From Microbacterium imperiale (GTDB lineage: Bacteria > Actinomycetota > Actinomycetes > Actinomycetales > Microbacteriaceae), in NCBI RefSeq assembly GCF_017876655.1, contig NZ_JAGIOK010000001.1, positions 2,418,001 to 2,482,000 on the forward strand: a stretch of DNA of 64,000 nucleotides, in the 5' to 3' direction. Position 1 is the stretch's first letter, and each line of letters starts with the position of its first letter. Below, piece after piece: positions 56,276 through 64,000 of this stretch. The notes beneath the pieces are model-generated. The model was not told where the DNA came from, searched no databases, and saw only the letters and a program-made list of their open reading frames with translations. The translations under genes were made by a program, and so were the position numbers.

Positions 56276-56304
56276 GGGGCGGGGTGCAGTGCACTCCGCC
56301 CCTC
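56274..56304 (+). terminator. Stem-loop after the membrane protein gene
   Basis: A 31-nt near-perfect inverted repeat, GAGGGGCGG...CCGCCCCTC with GTGCA/TGCAC inside, overlaps the stop codon. It has no T-run. It probably ends the BREX transcript. Confidence 0.55.
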
Positions 56305-56600
56305 CTGAGTCGTAGGTCTTACATGTCGCCGCCGCCGAGAGTCATCTCGCTCCCCTCCCTCATGCGAAGCGTCTTGCGTCGAATCCCCGATCCTACCAGA
56401 CTCGGTTGTCGGACAGTCTATGGTCGGCGGGCCCGACTCCGAGGATTGCGCGTCGTGTCTCATCCACTTGGGGAGCGTAGGAGAGTCTCGACAACCACAC
56501 CGCTTCGGGCGACTTGAACTGGAAGCAGATGGGTGACCCGGTTGTCTCTCGCGCGAGTCCCTACATTTCGATGATGTCGCGACTGAACCTATGAAAAACC

Positions 56601-56622
56601 ACAAGCTCAATACAAGCTCAAT
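56601..56622. repeat. Tandem 11-bp direct repeat upstream of the relaxase
   Basis: ACAAGCTCAAT is repeated exactly at 56601-56611 and 56612-56622, an iteron-like arrangement. Confidence 0.75.
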
Positions 56623-56672
56623 GCACGCAGGCACTTTCTGTGGAACTAGTACCGAGTTATACATATTGCGGC

Positions 56673-56678
56673 TAGACT
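56673..56678 (+). promoter_or_regulatory. -10 box of leaderless relaxase gene
   Basis: TAGACT ends 6 nt before the ATG at 56685 and supports that start. Confidence 0.5.
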
Positions 56679-56684
56679 CAGCCC

Positions 56685-59600
56685 ATGCGCGGCGGCCTGG
56701 AGCGCTGGAAACGGGGTGTCGGATCGCAAGGGGTTCGACAGGCGCTGGCCTACGCGTTCCAAGGATCGTGTGACTCTCACCTTCGGTCTACCGTCGGCGC
56801 TGAGGCGCTCGCCGCCTATAGCGCGGCTGGCGCCGCGGGTGTTGTGCGCTTCACAGTCGAGGGCGGCAACATCACTGCCGACACGCTTGACGAACTGCGG
56901 CTCCGTCGTTGGGTCGATGGTCGCGACCCCGAGACGGACGAACGTCGCGGACGCGATCTGACATCCCCCGACGCAGACCTGATTCTCGACGGCACGATCA
57001 ACGCCCCGAAGTCGTACAGCATCGCGGCCATGCTTAACGCAGACCTCGCAACCGAGTTTGAGGCGCTCCAAGATCGACTCCGCGACCGCATCATCACGAC
57101 GTGGCAGCGCGAACTGAACGCGCGCCGGGGTGCGGGTGGGCGCATCCGAGAATCGCTCAGTCGCGTTGAGGTCGTCGAACTCCAACACCGCCGATCGCGT
57201 GCGCTCGATCCCCACATCCATCGTCACCTGTGGCTCAACGTGAAGGTCCTCGGCGAAGACAGCAAGTGGTCGAACGTTGACTCCCGAGTGGCCATGAAGA
57301 TGCAGACCGTCATCAACGCCGAGGGGGAGCTCGCTGCGCGCACCGATCCCCAGTGGATCGACGCGCTGGCCCGGCACGGCTTCACCCTTGACGTCGGCGG
57401 GGAGATCGCGGAGCTCGCGCACGCCGTCCGCCCGCTCTCCCGTCGTTCGACGCAGATTGAGGCGAACCGTGCGGTGCTCCTTGCCTCCTGGCGCAGCGAC
57501 CACCCCGGCATCGAGCCGAGCCCCGACGAGTTGCGTCGCATCGACCGCCTGGCGTGGGCAAGAGCACGGCCGAACAAGCCGGGCGACGTCGACGAAGCAG
57601 CCTGGGAGCAACTCATCGCCGACGAGCTTGCGGCGATCGACCCCGGCATGCTGCGCGACCGGGACGCCGTGTCGGCGGAGAGGATGCCGATCGACGAGCT
57701 CGACCGGGATCTGCTGGCCGCTCAAGCCGTCGTGGAAGCGGACGCCCGTTCAGCCTGCTGCGGCGGACGGTTCAGTCTGCTCGATGTCAGAGCCGGCGCG
57801 ACGCGGGCTGTCGCGGCATCCGGCGTCGTCGCTCCGCGAGAGCAGCTGCAACCGGTCATCGACGACGTCATCGTTCGCGCGCTCGCGCAGACGGTTGACC
57901 TGCTCGAGGACGAGCTCGATCGACCTGCGCATATCAAGGGGTACATGGCCGCGAGCACCGCGGCGGCGAAGATCGAGCTCGCTGCTCGTTTCGATGAGCT
58001 CGCCATCGGTGGCGCTTCGGCGGGTCAGGCGGAGGTCTTGACCGCCGCCTATGCGGTCCTGCAGAACGGAATCCAGCTCGAGCGGCGCCAGGTCGAGGCT
58101 GCGGCAGCGATCGCCGGCACCGACCGGTTGGTCTCGATCACAGGGCCCGCGGGAGCGGGCAAGACGACGATGCTGCGGGTAGCGAAGGCGGCGCTCGCTC
58201 ATCGCGGACGCCGTATGGTCGTCGTCGCTCCCACCAAGAAGGCGGCGTCCGTTGCCGGCCGCGAGATCGGCACATCGGCATCCAGCCTGCACGCGCTGCT
58301 CGGCGACCACGGGTTCAGGTGGGGGCGTGACCTCGCGGGTGCGGAGATCTGGACGCGGCTGACGATTGGAGAGATCGACTCCGCAACCGGCGTCGCCTAC
58401 GCGGGGCCCTCGCGGTACCGGCTCGTTCCCGGCGATCGAGTGGTCGTCGACGAGGCCGGCATGGTCGACCTCCACGCAGCGAATGCTCTCGCGACAATCG
58501 CCGCAGAATCGGGCGCCGGCATCGCGATGGTCGGAGATCACATGCAAGCGCGTCCCGTCGGGCATTCGGGGGCGATGGCCACGATGACGCGGCGTGCGAC
58601 GGCCGTGGTGGAGCTGACAGCAGTCCACCGCTTCACGGATCCCGATTACGCCGCGCTCACACTCCGGATGCGAGAGCCTGCGTCGAAGGATGCCGCGGTT
58701 GCCGTGGCGACCGAGCTCGCCGAACGAGGGCTCATTCACCGCGTAGTCGACCACGTCCAAGCGCGCGACGTGATGGTGGAGTCCTACTTCCGTTGGGCGT
58801 CCGGCCAGCGGCGCATGGCTCTCGTAACCAGCACGAACGAAGAGGCGGATGCCATCAACGAGGCCATCCAGCAACGGCGAGTTGATCGCGGCGACCTGAC
58901 CCTTGATCGGATCGCGGTCGGCCAGGACGAGCAGCGGCTGCTCGAAGGTGACGTCGTCCAGACTCGTCGCAACGACCGTGCGACCGGTGTGGAGAACCGC
59001 GCGGTCTGGACTGTTCACCGCATCACCCCAGCGGGCCTTGAGCTACGCAGCGTCAACGATGCGATCGTTACCCACGTCGTGAGTCACGAGTACGCGGCCG
59101 AGCACGTGCATCTCGCGTATGCGTCGACCGTGCACGGCATCCAGGGTGAGACGACGGACGCCTCCATCGTCGGGCCGGGCGTCGACGCATCCGGGCTGTA
59201 CGTCGGGATGACCCGCGGACACGCGCACAACGAGGCGATCGCCATCGCGCGAACGGATGCCGTGGCCAAGGAGCAGATCGCGGAGAGCCTGATGCGCGGC
59301 ATCCCCGAGGTCAGCATCGACGACTCGGTCCGCGCGGCGCGGAGCGAGCTCGGCAGGGCGGCACGTCCGCCCGCAGACGTCGTCACTGAAGAGCTTGCCG
59401 AGCTTAACGATTGGATGCGGCGGACGAGAGGGAAGCTCCTCGAGCTAGACAGAGACATCAGCGCGGCGGATGCCGAAACGCACGGACGCCCGTCGCTGAT
59501 GCGCGACGGCTCACTGCTCGTGGACAAGCGCGTGGCCCTCAACGCCGAGTATGGCCGCGCGTCCGATCGATACGAGAATCTCTCACGTCAGTATCGAGCG

Positions 59601-59690
59601 CCGGCGCCCCGGACTGGCCGCCGGAACGCGGCAGACGAAGCCGCACCGCTCGTGCACCCCGAGGCGACCGGCCATCTCCGGATGCGCTAG
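56685..59690 (+). CDS. MobF family conjugative relaxase-helicase (TrwC/TraI-like)
   Basis: This 1001-aa protein has an N-terminal TrwC relaxase domain (about residues 1-300). The metal-binding His triad is in LDPHIHRHLWLN (H177, H179, H181), with the NAPKSYSI motif upstream. A candidate nicking Tyr is Y23 in ALAYAF; the usual paired YY is absent. From about residue 460 an SF1 helicase follows: Walker A GPAGAGKTTM (K493), Walker B VVDEAGMVD (D589, E590) and a STVHGIQGETTD motif. It nicks oriT and unwinds DNA for transfer, marking the region as conjugative rather than a phage. Confidence 0.93.
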   Translation: MRGGLERWKRGVGSQGVRQALAYAFQGSCDSHLRSTVGAEALAAYSAAGAAGVVRFTVEGGNITADTLDELRLRRWVDGRDPETDERRGRDLTSPDADLILDGTINAPKSYSIAAMLNADLATEFEALQDRLRDRIITTWQRELNARRGAGGRIRESLSRVEVVELQHRRSRALDPHIHRHLWLNVKVLGEDSKWSNVDSRVAMKMQTVINAEGELAARTDPQWIDALARHGFTLDVGGEIAELAHAVRPLSRRSTQIEANRAVLLASWRSDHPGIEPSPDELRRIDRLAWARARPNKPGDVDEAAWEQLIADELAAIDPGMLRDRDAVSAERMPIDELDRDLLAAQAVVEADARSACCGGRFSLLDVRAGATRAVAASGVVAPREQLQPVIDDVIVRALAQTVDLLEDELDRPAHIKGYMAASTAAAKIELAARFDELAIGGASAGQAEVLTAAYAVLQNGIQLERRQVEAAAAIAGTDRLVSITGPAGAGKTTMLRVAKAALAHRGRRMVVVAPTKKAASVAGREIGTSASSLHALLGDHGFRWGRDLAGAEIWTRLTIGEIDSATGVAYAGPSRYRLVPGDRVVVDEAGMVDLHAANALATIAAESGAGIAMVGDHMQARPVGHSGAMATMTRRATAVVELTAVHRFTDPDYAALTLRMREPASKDAAVAVATELAERGLIHRVVDHVQARDVMVESYFRWASGQRRMALVTSTNEEADAINEAIQQRRVDRGDLTLDRIAVGQDEQRLLEGDVVQTRRNDRATGVENRAVWTVHRITPAGLELRSVNDAIVTHVVSHEYAAEHVHLAYASTVHGIQGETTDASIVGPGVDASGLYVGMTRGHAHNEAIAIARTDAVAKEQIAESLMRGIPEVSIDDSVRAARSELGRAARPPADVVTEELAELNDWMRRTRGKLLELDRDISAADAETHGRPSLMRDGSLLVDKRVALNAEYGRASDRYENLSRQYRAPAPRTGRRNAADEAAPLVHPEATGHLRMR

Positions 59691-59714
59691 TACGGCAACG
59701 TCGGTGCCCACCGA

Positions 59715-59720
59715 TATGGT
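59715..59720 (+). promoter_or_regulatory. -10 box of leaderless gene 59727
   Basis: TATGGT ends 6 nt before ATG 59727. The gene therefore has its own promoter. Confidence 0.45.
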
Positions 59721-59726
59721 CCAGTC

Positions 59727-60371
59727 ATGGTGTCCTACGCAGACCTGACCGACCCGAGAGCTGTCGAAGCCGCGCTCGAAGAGTTCGATCGACTCGGGCG
59801 ATGGACATTCCTGGAGAAGTACGGCTTCGGCGAAGCGAGAGACTACTTCCTCGTCACGGACACTGGCCGTTACGACTCCAAGGCGATCTTCGCCGCCGCG
59901 TACGAGGCGCAGCACGGTGTACCGGTGTCCAACAGCGATATCAGCGGCGGCAAGAACGGCGCGGCGAAGCGCCTTCAAGAGCTGGGGTTCGTCGTGGAGG
60001 GTCTTGACGACGAACGAGGCCGGCGGACCTTCACTACTTTCGACGCGGCTCTTCGTGAGTTTCGGATCCCGATGGAGAATCTCCCTCGCATCCGAGAGCA
60101 CCTCGCACGGTTTGAGTTCCGTGAGGCCTATATCCCTCGAAGCGGCAGCTACATCGCGATGGTCCCTGCAGGTGGCGGCCTCGTTCACTACGTCAACCGT
60201 GGTTCGATCTACTTCCGGCATGAGGACGGGAGAGGGGAGCTGATCGAGTTGCCCATCAATCAGCTCGGCCGTAGCGGGTTTTCGCGCAACGCGGCAGCTC
60301 GCAAACCCGCTGAAGTCTGCACCGAATGCTGGCTGGAACTCCCGGCGAGCGGCGTCTGTCCCAACCACTGA
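59727..60371 (+). CDS. ScoMcrA-head-like protein with C-terminal zinc ribbon
   Basis: This is a 214-aa protein. Residues about 5-95 (LTDPRAVEAALEEFDRLG, FLEKYGFG, RYDSKAI, RLQELGF) resemble the N-terminal head domain of ScoMcrA-type methyl- or phosphorothioate-dependent restriction enzymes. The SRA, sulfur-binding and HNH domains of those enzymes are absent. The C-terminus is a C-x2-C-x9-C-x2-H zinc ribbon (C198, C201, C211, H214). It may be a stand-alone modification sensor or a partner of the DUF262 protein that follows; this is inference. Confidence 0.6.
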   Translation: MVSYADLTDPRAVEAALEEFDRLGRWTFLEKYGFGEARDYFLVTDTGRYDSKAIFAAAYEAQHGVPVSNSDISGGKNGAAKRLQELGFVVEGLDDERGRRTFTTFDAALREFRIPMENLPRIREHLARFEFREAYIPRSGSYIAMVPAGGGLVHYVNRGSIYFRHEDGRGELIELPINQLGRSGFSRNAAARKPAEVCTECWLELPASGVCPNH

Positions 60372-60416
60372 TCGCCGGCGGGCGCCCCTCCGAGGCGCCT
60401 CAGGGTGCTCCACGGA

Positions 60417-60422
60417 TAGGAT
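60417..60422 (+). promoter_or_regulatory. -10 box upstream of the DUF262 gene
   Basis: TAGGAT lies 34 nt before the GTG at 60456; a GGAGAG ribosome site (60445-60450) follows. Confidence 0.4.
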
Positions 60423-60455
60423 CGCGACAAGCTCAGATGATTGCGGAGAGTGCAA

Positions 60456-62264
60456 GTGATCAAGTCCCTCAGCAACGACGCTGTCCACGCGTTGCTCAGC
60501 CCCGAGAACAACGTCGTCTACACCGTTCCGAAGTATCAGAGGGAGTATTCCTGGGGCCGGGATCAGTGGGATGAGCTCGTCGACGACCTCCTCGATCATG
60601 CCGATGTCGATGGACACTTTCTCGGCACCATAATCTGCGTCAACAACACGGCGAACACAACCAGCGAGTCGGTCCTCGAGGTCATTGATGGGCAGCAGCG
60701 GCTCACAACGATCTCGCTGATGCTCGCTGCGGTTCACTCGCTGCTTCAGGAATACCGTGGCGACCTCAGCGACGACGACGCAGTCGATCTGGTCAATCTC
60801 CGCCGGATGCTGATCTTGCGTGAGCCGGTGCGTGCGCGACTGCGCCCGCAAACGCAGAACGACAATGCCGAGGATTTCCTTCACGTTCTCGCCGAAGCGG
60901 GCCTCGGGGTTGCGGACCCTAAGCCTCGATGGGCCGGCGTTCGGCGTGTCAAGAAGGCCTACGCACACTTCCGCTCACGGATCACTTCACGTGCGGCCGA
61001 GACACAGTCATCTATCGCTGCGACCGCGCTCGATCTGCTCGGACGGGTCAAGCGTGCGAACATCGTGAAGCTCGAGGTTGCTACCCACGCGGATGCCTTC
61101 ACTCTCTTCGAGTCGCTGAACAACCGCGGCATGCCGCTGACTCCGATCGACCTCATCAAGAACACGCTGCTGGGTCGAGCGGATCACCGCAGCGACGTTT
61201 CGCTTGATGGCGCCTATGCGCGCTGGCGCGAGTGGCTCGCGATTCTCGGGGACGATTACGGGACTCAGGAGCGGTTCTTCCGCTACTTTTACAACGCAAT
61301 GAAGGACGAGTTCGACATCGGGTTGCAGGGCGTCCCCGTGGCCACTCGCACGAACCTCATCAAGATTTACGAGACGCTTATCGACCGTGACGTCGTCAAG
61401 CTCCTCGACGACGTCACGGTGGGGGTCGAGGCCTTCGGGCAGCTGATCGGATCCGGGGCGCCGGACGGACGAACGAGACTGGCACGCGCCTTCCAACGAC
61501 TGCGCCGAGCGCAGGGCGTGCCGGCGCACGTCTTGCTTCTCTACCTCGTCATTCAGAGGAAGGAGATCAACCTCGGAGAGGACGAACTCGTCGACATCGT
61601 TGATCTCCTCACGGCGTTCTTCGTCCGACGCAACCTGACGGGGACGCCGGCGACGTACGGTTTAGTCCGTCTGTTCATGGACCTGGTCGGACGGTTGCGC
61701 GCGAGCCCGACGCAAGACCGCAAGCAACTGATCTTGGACGCACTCACCGCGGTGTCGGAGAGCGACGAGGGGTTCCACCGAGTTCTCTCAGGACCCGTTT
61801 ACGAGGTCAACGCCGACGTCGTGCGCTTTATCCTCGCCTCACTCGCAGAACGACGCATGACTGCCGAGACCGAACAAGATCTGTGGCATCGCATCGAGAC
61901 TAAGGGCAAGCCCGTCTACCGGTGGTCAATCGAGCACATCCTGCCGCAGGGAGAAAACCTGCCGCCCGGTTGGGTCTCCATGCTGGGCGGGCCCGCGGCC
62001 GCCACCGAGGCGCGCGAACGGTTTGCACACCATCTCGGCAACTTGACCATTACCGGGTTCAATAGCTCCCTCGGTAACCGTAGCTTCATCGAGAAGCGTG
62101 ATCGGGTGGACTCGAACGGCAACCCGATCGGATATCGGAACGGCTTGAGCCTCAATGCTGATCTCGCCGTTCGCGACTCCTGGGGAGTCGACGCGATCTC
62201 CGCGCGCACTGAGCAGCTCGCCGGTGAAGCGATGGCGGCATTCCCGCTTGCCTACCGGAGGTAA
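60456..62264 (+). CDS. DUF262/DUF1524 protein, GmrSD/BrxU-like type IV restriction enzyme
   Basis: This 602-aa protein has an N-terminal DUF262 (ParB/Srx-like) domain with the IDGQQRLTT motif (D78-R82) and KYQREYSWGRDQW. It has a helical middle with LFESLNNRGMPLTPIDLIKN, and a C-terminal DUF1524 HNH nuclease (IEHILPQ with E493-H494, H526 in HLGNLTITGFNSSL). Relatives cut glucosylated or otherwise modified phage DNA in an NTP-dependent way. BrxU, a relative, accompanies BREX on an Escherichia fergusonii plasmid. GTG 60456 is chosen for its spacing to GGAGAG; TTG 60441 and GTG 60450 are in frame. Confidence 0.88.
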   Translation: MIKSLSNDAVHALLSPENNVVYTVPKYQREYSWGRDQWDELVDDLLDHADVDGHFLGTIICVNNTANTTSESVLEVIDGQQRLTTISLMLAAVHSLLQEYRGDLSDDDAVDLVNLRRMLILREPVRARLRPQTQNDNAEDFLHVLAEAGLGVADPKPRWAGVRRVKKAYAHFRSRITSRAAETQSSIAATALDLLGRVKRANIVKLEVATHADAFTLFESLNNRGMPLTPIDLIKNTLLGRADHRSDVSLDGAYARWREWLAILGDDYGTQERFFRYFYNAMKDEFDIGLQGVPVATRTNLIKIYETLIDRDVVKLLDDVTVGVEAFGQLIGSGAPDGRTRLARAFQRLRRAQGVPAHVLLLYLVIQRKEINLGEDELVDIVDLLTAFFVRRNLTGTPATYGLVRLFMDLVGRLRASPTQDRKQLILDALTAVSESDEGFHRVLSGPVYEVNADVVRFILASLAERRMTAETEQDLWHRIETKGKPVYRWSIEHILPQGENLPPGWVSMLGGPAAATEARERFAHHLGNLTITGFNSSLGNRSFIEKRDRVDSNGNPIGYRNGLSLNADLAVRDSWGVDAISARTEQLAGEAMAAFPLAYRR

Positions 62265-62291
62265 TTGACTCGATCGGGGTGTCCAGCACGC

Positions 62292-62341
62292 GAGAGCGGC
62301 GCGGGAGTACGATGACTCTCACGCCGCTCTCCTGTTGCGAT
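62292..62341. terminator. Bidirectional terminator between the DUF262 gene and ssb
   Basis: GAGAGCGGCG (62292-62301) pairs with CGCCGCTCTC (62332-62341), and an inner GGGAGT/ACTCTC stem extends the hairpin. It lies between convergent genes. Confidence 0.6.
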
Positions 62342-62344
62342 GGG

Positions 62345-62797
62345 TCAGCGAGCAACCCCGACGCCGGTGGTCGAGACCGGCTGGGCTACTGGCCCCGTGG
62401 CGGATCTGTCCGCGGCGGGGCCGTTAGCTTTTGGGGCGCGGTCGACGGAGACGGTCGCGAACTTGAGCGACGCTCCGATGTTGTCGGCGACGATGTCGCG
62501 CGTCTCTCGGGTGTTGCCCGTCTCCTTGTCGGTGTAGGTGCCGAACCGCAGGTCGCCGGCGACGATCACGCTGTCGCCCTTGCGCAGCGAGTTCGCGACG
62601 TTCCGCGACTGCTGGTTGAACACGACGACGCGGTGGAACACCGTGCCGGCGTCCTCCCATCGGTTCGTCGTCTCGTTGAGGCGGCGATCGTTGACGGCGA
62701 TCGTGAAGCGGGCATACTCGTTGCCCGACTCGCTCGCGCCGTGCTCGGGGTCACCGGTGAGGTTGCCCTCGATGGTGACCGGGATTCTGGTGGTCAT
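62345..62797 (-). CDS. ssb: Single-stranded DNA-binding protein
   Basis: This 150-aa OB-fold protein has NLTGDPEH, the NEYARFTIAVNDR strand, FHRVVVFNQQSRNVANSLRKGDSVIVAGDLR and a Pro/Ala/Thr-rich tail. The canonical acidic SSB C-terminal tip (DDDIPF) is missing, as in many plasmid and element copies. It probably coats transferred single strands during conjugation. It is the last gene of a minus-strand transfer operon. Confidence 0.93.
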   Translation of the reverse strand: MTTRIPVTIEGNLTGDPEHGASESGNEYARFTIAVNDRRLNETTNRWEDAGTVFHRVVVFNQQSRNVANSLRKGDSVIVAGDLRFGTYTDKETGNTRETRDIVADNIGASLKFATVSVDRAPKANGPAADRSATGPVAQPVSTTGVGVAR

Positions 62798-62831
62798 GCT
62801 TTCTCCTTCCGATCAGAGACGCCGAGGCGCC

Positions 62832-63314
62832 TCACTCGGCGTGGGCCCGGCTGGTCCACGCCTCCCATTCCTGCTCGTCGACGACGTCCGTCCACGAGCG
62901 AGGCTTGTAGCGGCTGTGTCCACGCGAGCACCCGCCGGCGTACGCCCGACGCAGGCGAGGCAACGCGAGGGTGAGACGCTCGTGCCAGCCGATCGGGCCG
63001 AATCCCGAATCGGACGGGTGGAACGCCACCGTGTGCGCGGTGTGGAGCGCGGAGAGCTCCTCGACGAGGTCGCCGTGCTTGAACCAGCACGCCGGCACCA
63101 CCGACTCCGAGATCTGGTACCGCACCGTGAACCACTCGACCCAGTCGCGCAGCACGATCCATGCCGTCCGTGCGTCGGCATCCGTCAGCGAGCGCCACTT
63201 CACGATGTGTGCGCCGATGGGAGCGGACGACCCGGACCTGTCGGGCGGATTGAGTTCGGTCAGGTCGGCCGCGAGAGCATCGTCGAGATCCTCCGGCTCT
63301 TGTTCGTACGTCAC
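62832..63314 (-). CDS. Conserved hypothetical protein of actinobacterial conjugative modules
   Basis: This 160-aa acidic protein has a Trp-rich helical core (AWIVLRDWVEWFTVRY, VVPACWFKHGDLVEELSALH). It resembles small conserved proteins often found beside actinobacterial coupling-protein genes, possibly DUF4913-like. No catalytic residues are evident. GTG start, 4-nt overlap with the HNH gene upstream; a 34-bp gap precedes ssb. Confidence 0.6.
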   Translation of the reverse strand: MTYEQEPEDLDDALAADLTELNPPDRSGSSAPIGAHIVKWRSLTDADARTAWIVLRDWVEWFTVRYQISESVVPACWFKHGDLVEELSALHTAHTVAFHPSDSGFGPIGWHERLTLALPRLRRAYAGGCSRGHSRYKPRSWTDVVDEQEWEAWTSRAHAE

Positions 63315-63709
63315 GTCCCTGCTCCTTTCGCGTGAGTGAGTGTGCGACGCAGGGCGTCGAGGGCGAGCTCGGATGCCACGCGCCGGGTCCGATGCCGTGA
63401 CAGCACGGCATCCCGGTCGATGAGTCGATGAAGTAGCTCATGGCAGTACGGATGCAGGGGGATGAGATCGCCGTCCAGCTCATGGGCGACCCAGCGGCCG
63501 TCTTCGAGCCGCTGGACGCCGGCGTAGTCGAGATGGTGCAGCTCGAGGTCTCGCTTGTTCGCTGGAATGCCACATGCCGCGCACGCGAGCGGGTGCGGTT
63601 TCATCGCCGCGTGGGTGAACCACGCGTCGCGTCGCGCGAACCATGCCCGCGAACGGAGAAAGGTCGACCGATAGGCGTTCGCGTGGAGCGGGGTGCGGCG
63701 ATTGCTCAC
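63311..63709 (-). CDS. HNH endonuclease-like protein
   Basis: This 132-aa protein has a CxxC zinc knuckle (C43, C46), then LELHHLDYAGV (H58-H59) and LIPLHPYCHELLH, the order seen in small HNH nucleases. The GTG at 63707-63709 overlaps the stop of the coupling-protein gene by 4 nt; the frame is open upstream only as its shadow. A role in transfer or in defence is possible. Confidence 0.75.
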   Translation of the reverse strand: MSNRRTPLHANAYRSTFLRSRAWFARRDAWFTHAAMKPHPLACAACGIPANKRDLELHHLDYAGVQRLEDGRWVAHELDGDLIPLHPYCHELLHRLIDRDAVLSRHRTRRVASELALDALRRTLTHAKGAGT

Positions 63710-64000
63710 TCCTCGCTCACCGCCTCTGCGGACTTGACGGGTGCTGCGGCTGGCTCGGGTGCCGCCGGTGCTCGGTGCGCATCCTCGAAGGTGCTCCGCT
63801 GCTCCTGCTCCGTCTCGCGCTTGCCGAGTTGGATTGCGCGGGCGTCGCGACGTTCGTCCCATCCGGCGAGGTCGAGGAGCACGCTCCGGCGGTTGCGGTA
63901 CGCGAGCAGGCCGGCGGTCGGTGGCAGTCGGCGGATCTCGTCGACCGACATGAGGGGTCGCCGCTCGTGCTGCTCGCTGGTCGAGTGGCCGGCGTCGCGC
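63706..64000 (-). CDS. TraG/VirD4-type coupling protein, C-terminal part (truncated by the window edge)
   Basis: About 97 codons lie in the window and the frame remains open at base 64000. The sequence LMSVDEIRRLPPTAGLLAYRNRRSVLLDLAGW matches the C-terminal end of type IV coupling proteins, where such a DEIRRLP segment precedes a beta strand and an acidic tail. These membrane ATPases link the relaxase to the conjugation channel. The catalytic Walker motifs are outside the window, so the call rests on the C-terminus and on the neighbouring relaxase and ssb. Confidence 0.7.
   Translation of the reverse strand, partial: RDAGHSTSEQHERRPLMSVDEIRRLPPTAGLLAYRNRRSVLLDLAGWDERRDARAIQLGKRETEQEQRSTFEDAHRAPAAPEPAAAPVKSAEAVSEE

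Larger units (their letters stand above)
56548..56684. other. Candidate oriT / relaxase-binding region
   Basis: The 409-bp gap 56276-56684 before the relaxase gene has no coding sequence. It contains a 10-bp palindrome CTCGCGCGAG (56548-56557) and two tandem copies of ACAAGCTCAAT (56601-56622). MobF relaxase genes usually lie beside their oriT, so this is the best candidate; no nic site is identified. Confidence 0.35.

Overview
The window is high-GC, densely packed DNA with many GTG starts, 1-4 nt stop/start overlaps and TANNNT -10 boxes placed 6-8 nt before the start codon (leaderless style). This points to an actinobacterium. Gene content and order suggest Microbacteriaceae, most likely Microbacterium or a close relative. 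That placement is inference; no 16S gene is present.

Part 1 (1-11274) is one co-oriented catabolic cluster for uronate-containing oligosaccharides. It encodes a DUF2264 protein, a complete carbohydrate ABC importer (lipoprotein and two permeases, no ATPase), a YesL/DUF624 membrane protein and a GH88 unsaturated uronyl hydrolase. These are followed by a fumarylacetoacetase-fold enzyme, KduD-like SDR, KduI, a PfkB/KdgK-type kinase and a KDPG aldolase. Together they would import unsaturated oligouronides, release 4-deoxy-5-keto-uronate, convert it to KDG and KDPG, and cleave it to pyruvate and glyceraldehyde 3-phosphate. The cluster probably starts upstream of base 1.

Part 2 (11322-28659) is ordinary chromosome. 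It holds an MDR oxidoreductase divergent from a MarR regulator with two matching operators, phosphoglucomutase, prephenate dehydratase, an LLM flavin enzyme, photolyase, diacylglycerol kinase-like protein, serS, a HAD phosphatase, tRNA-Ser(UGA), an acyltransferase-3/SGNH protein, a conserved unknown, RecQ, an LCP protein and tRNA-Ser(GCU).

Part 3 (28660 to the window end) looks like the inside of an integrative conjugative element inserted behind tRNA-Ser(GCU). It carries a tyrosine integrase, an excisionase-like HTH gene with overlapping opposed promoters, a MobF relaxase with a helicase domain, ssb, an HNH protein and the C-terminal part of a TraG/VirD4-type coupling protein that runs off the end. 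Its cargo is largely defence: a complete type 2 BREX (Pgl) operon (pglW-pglX-pglY-pglZ-brxD-brxHI, 37910-55259), a DUF262/DUF1524 GmrSD/BrxU-like type IV restriction protein, and a small ScoMcrA-head-like protein with a zinc-ribbon tail. A zeta-toxin-like pair with an altered P-loop lies head-to-head with pglW. Next to the tRNA is an ADP-ribosylglycohydrolase-like fusion interrupted by an in-frame TAA. The far end of the element is not in the window.
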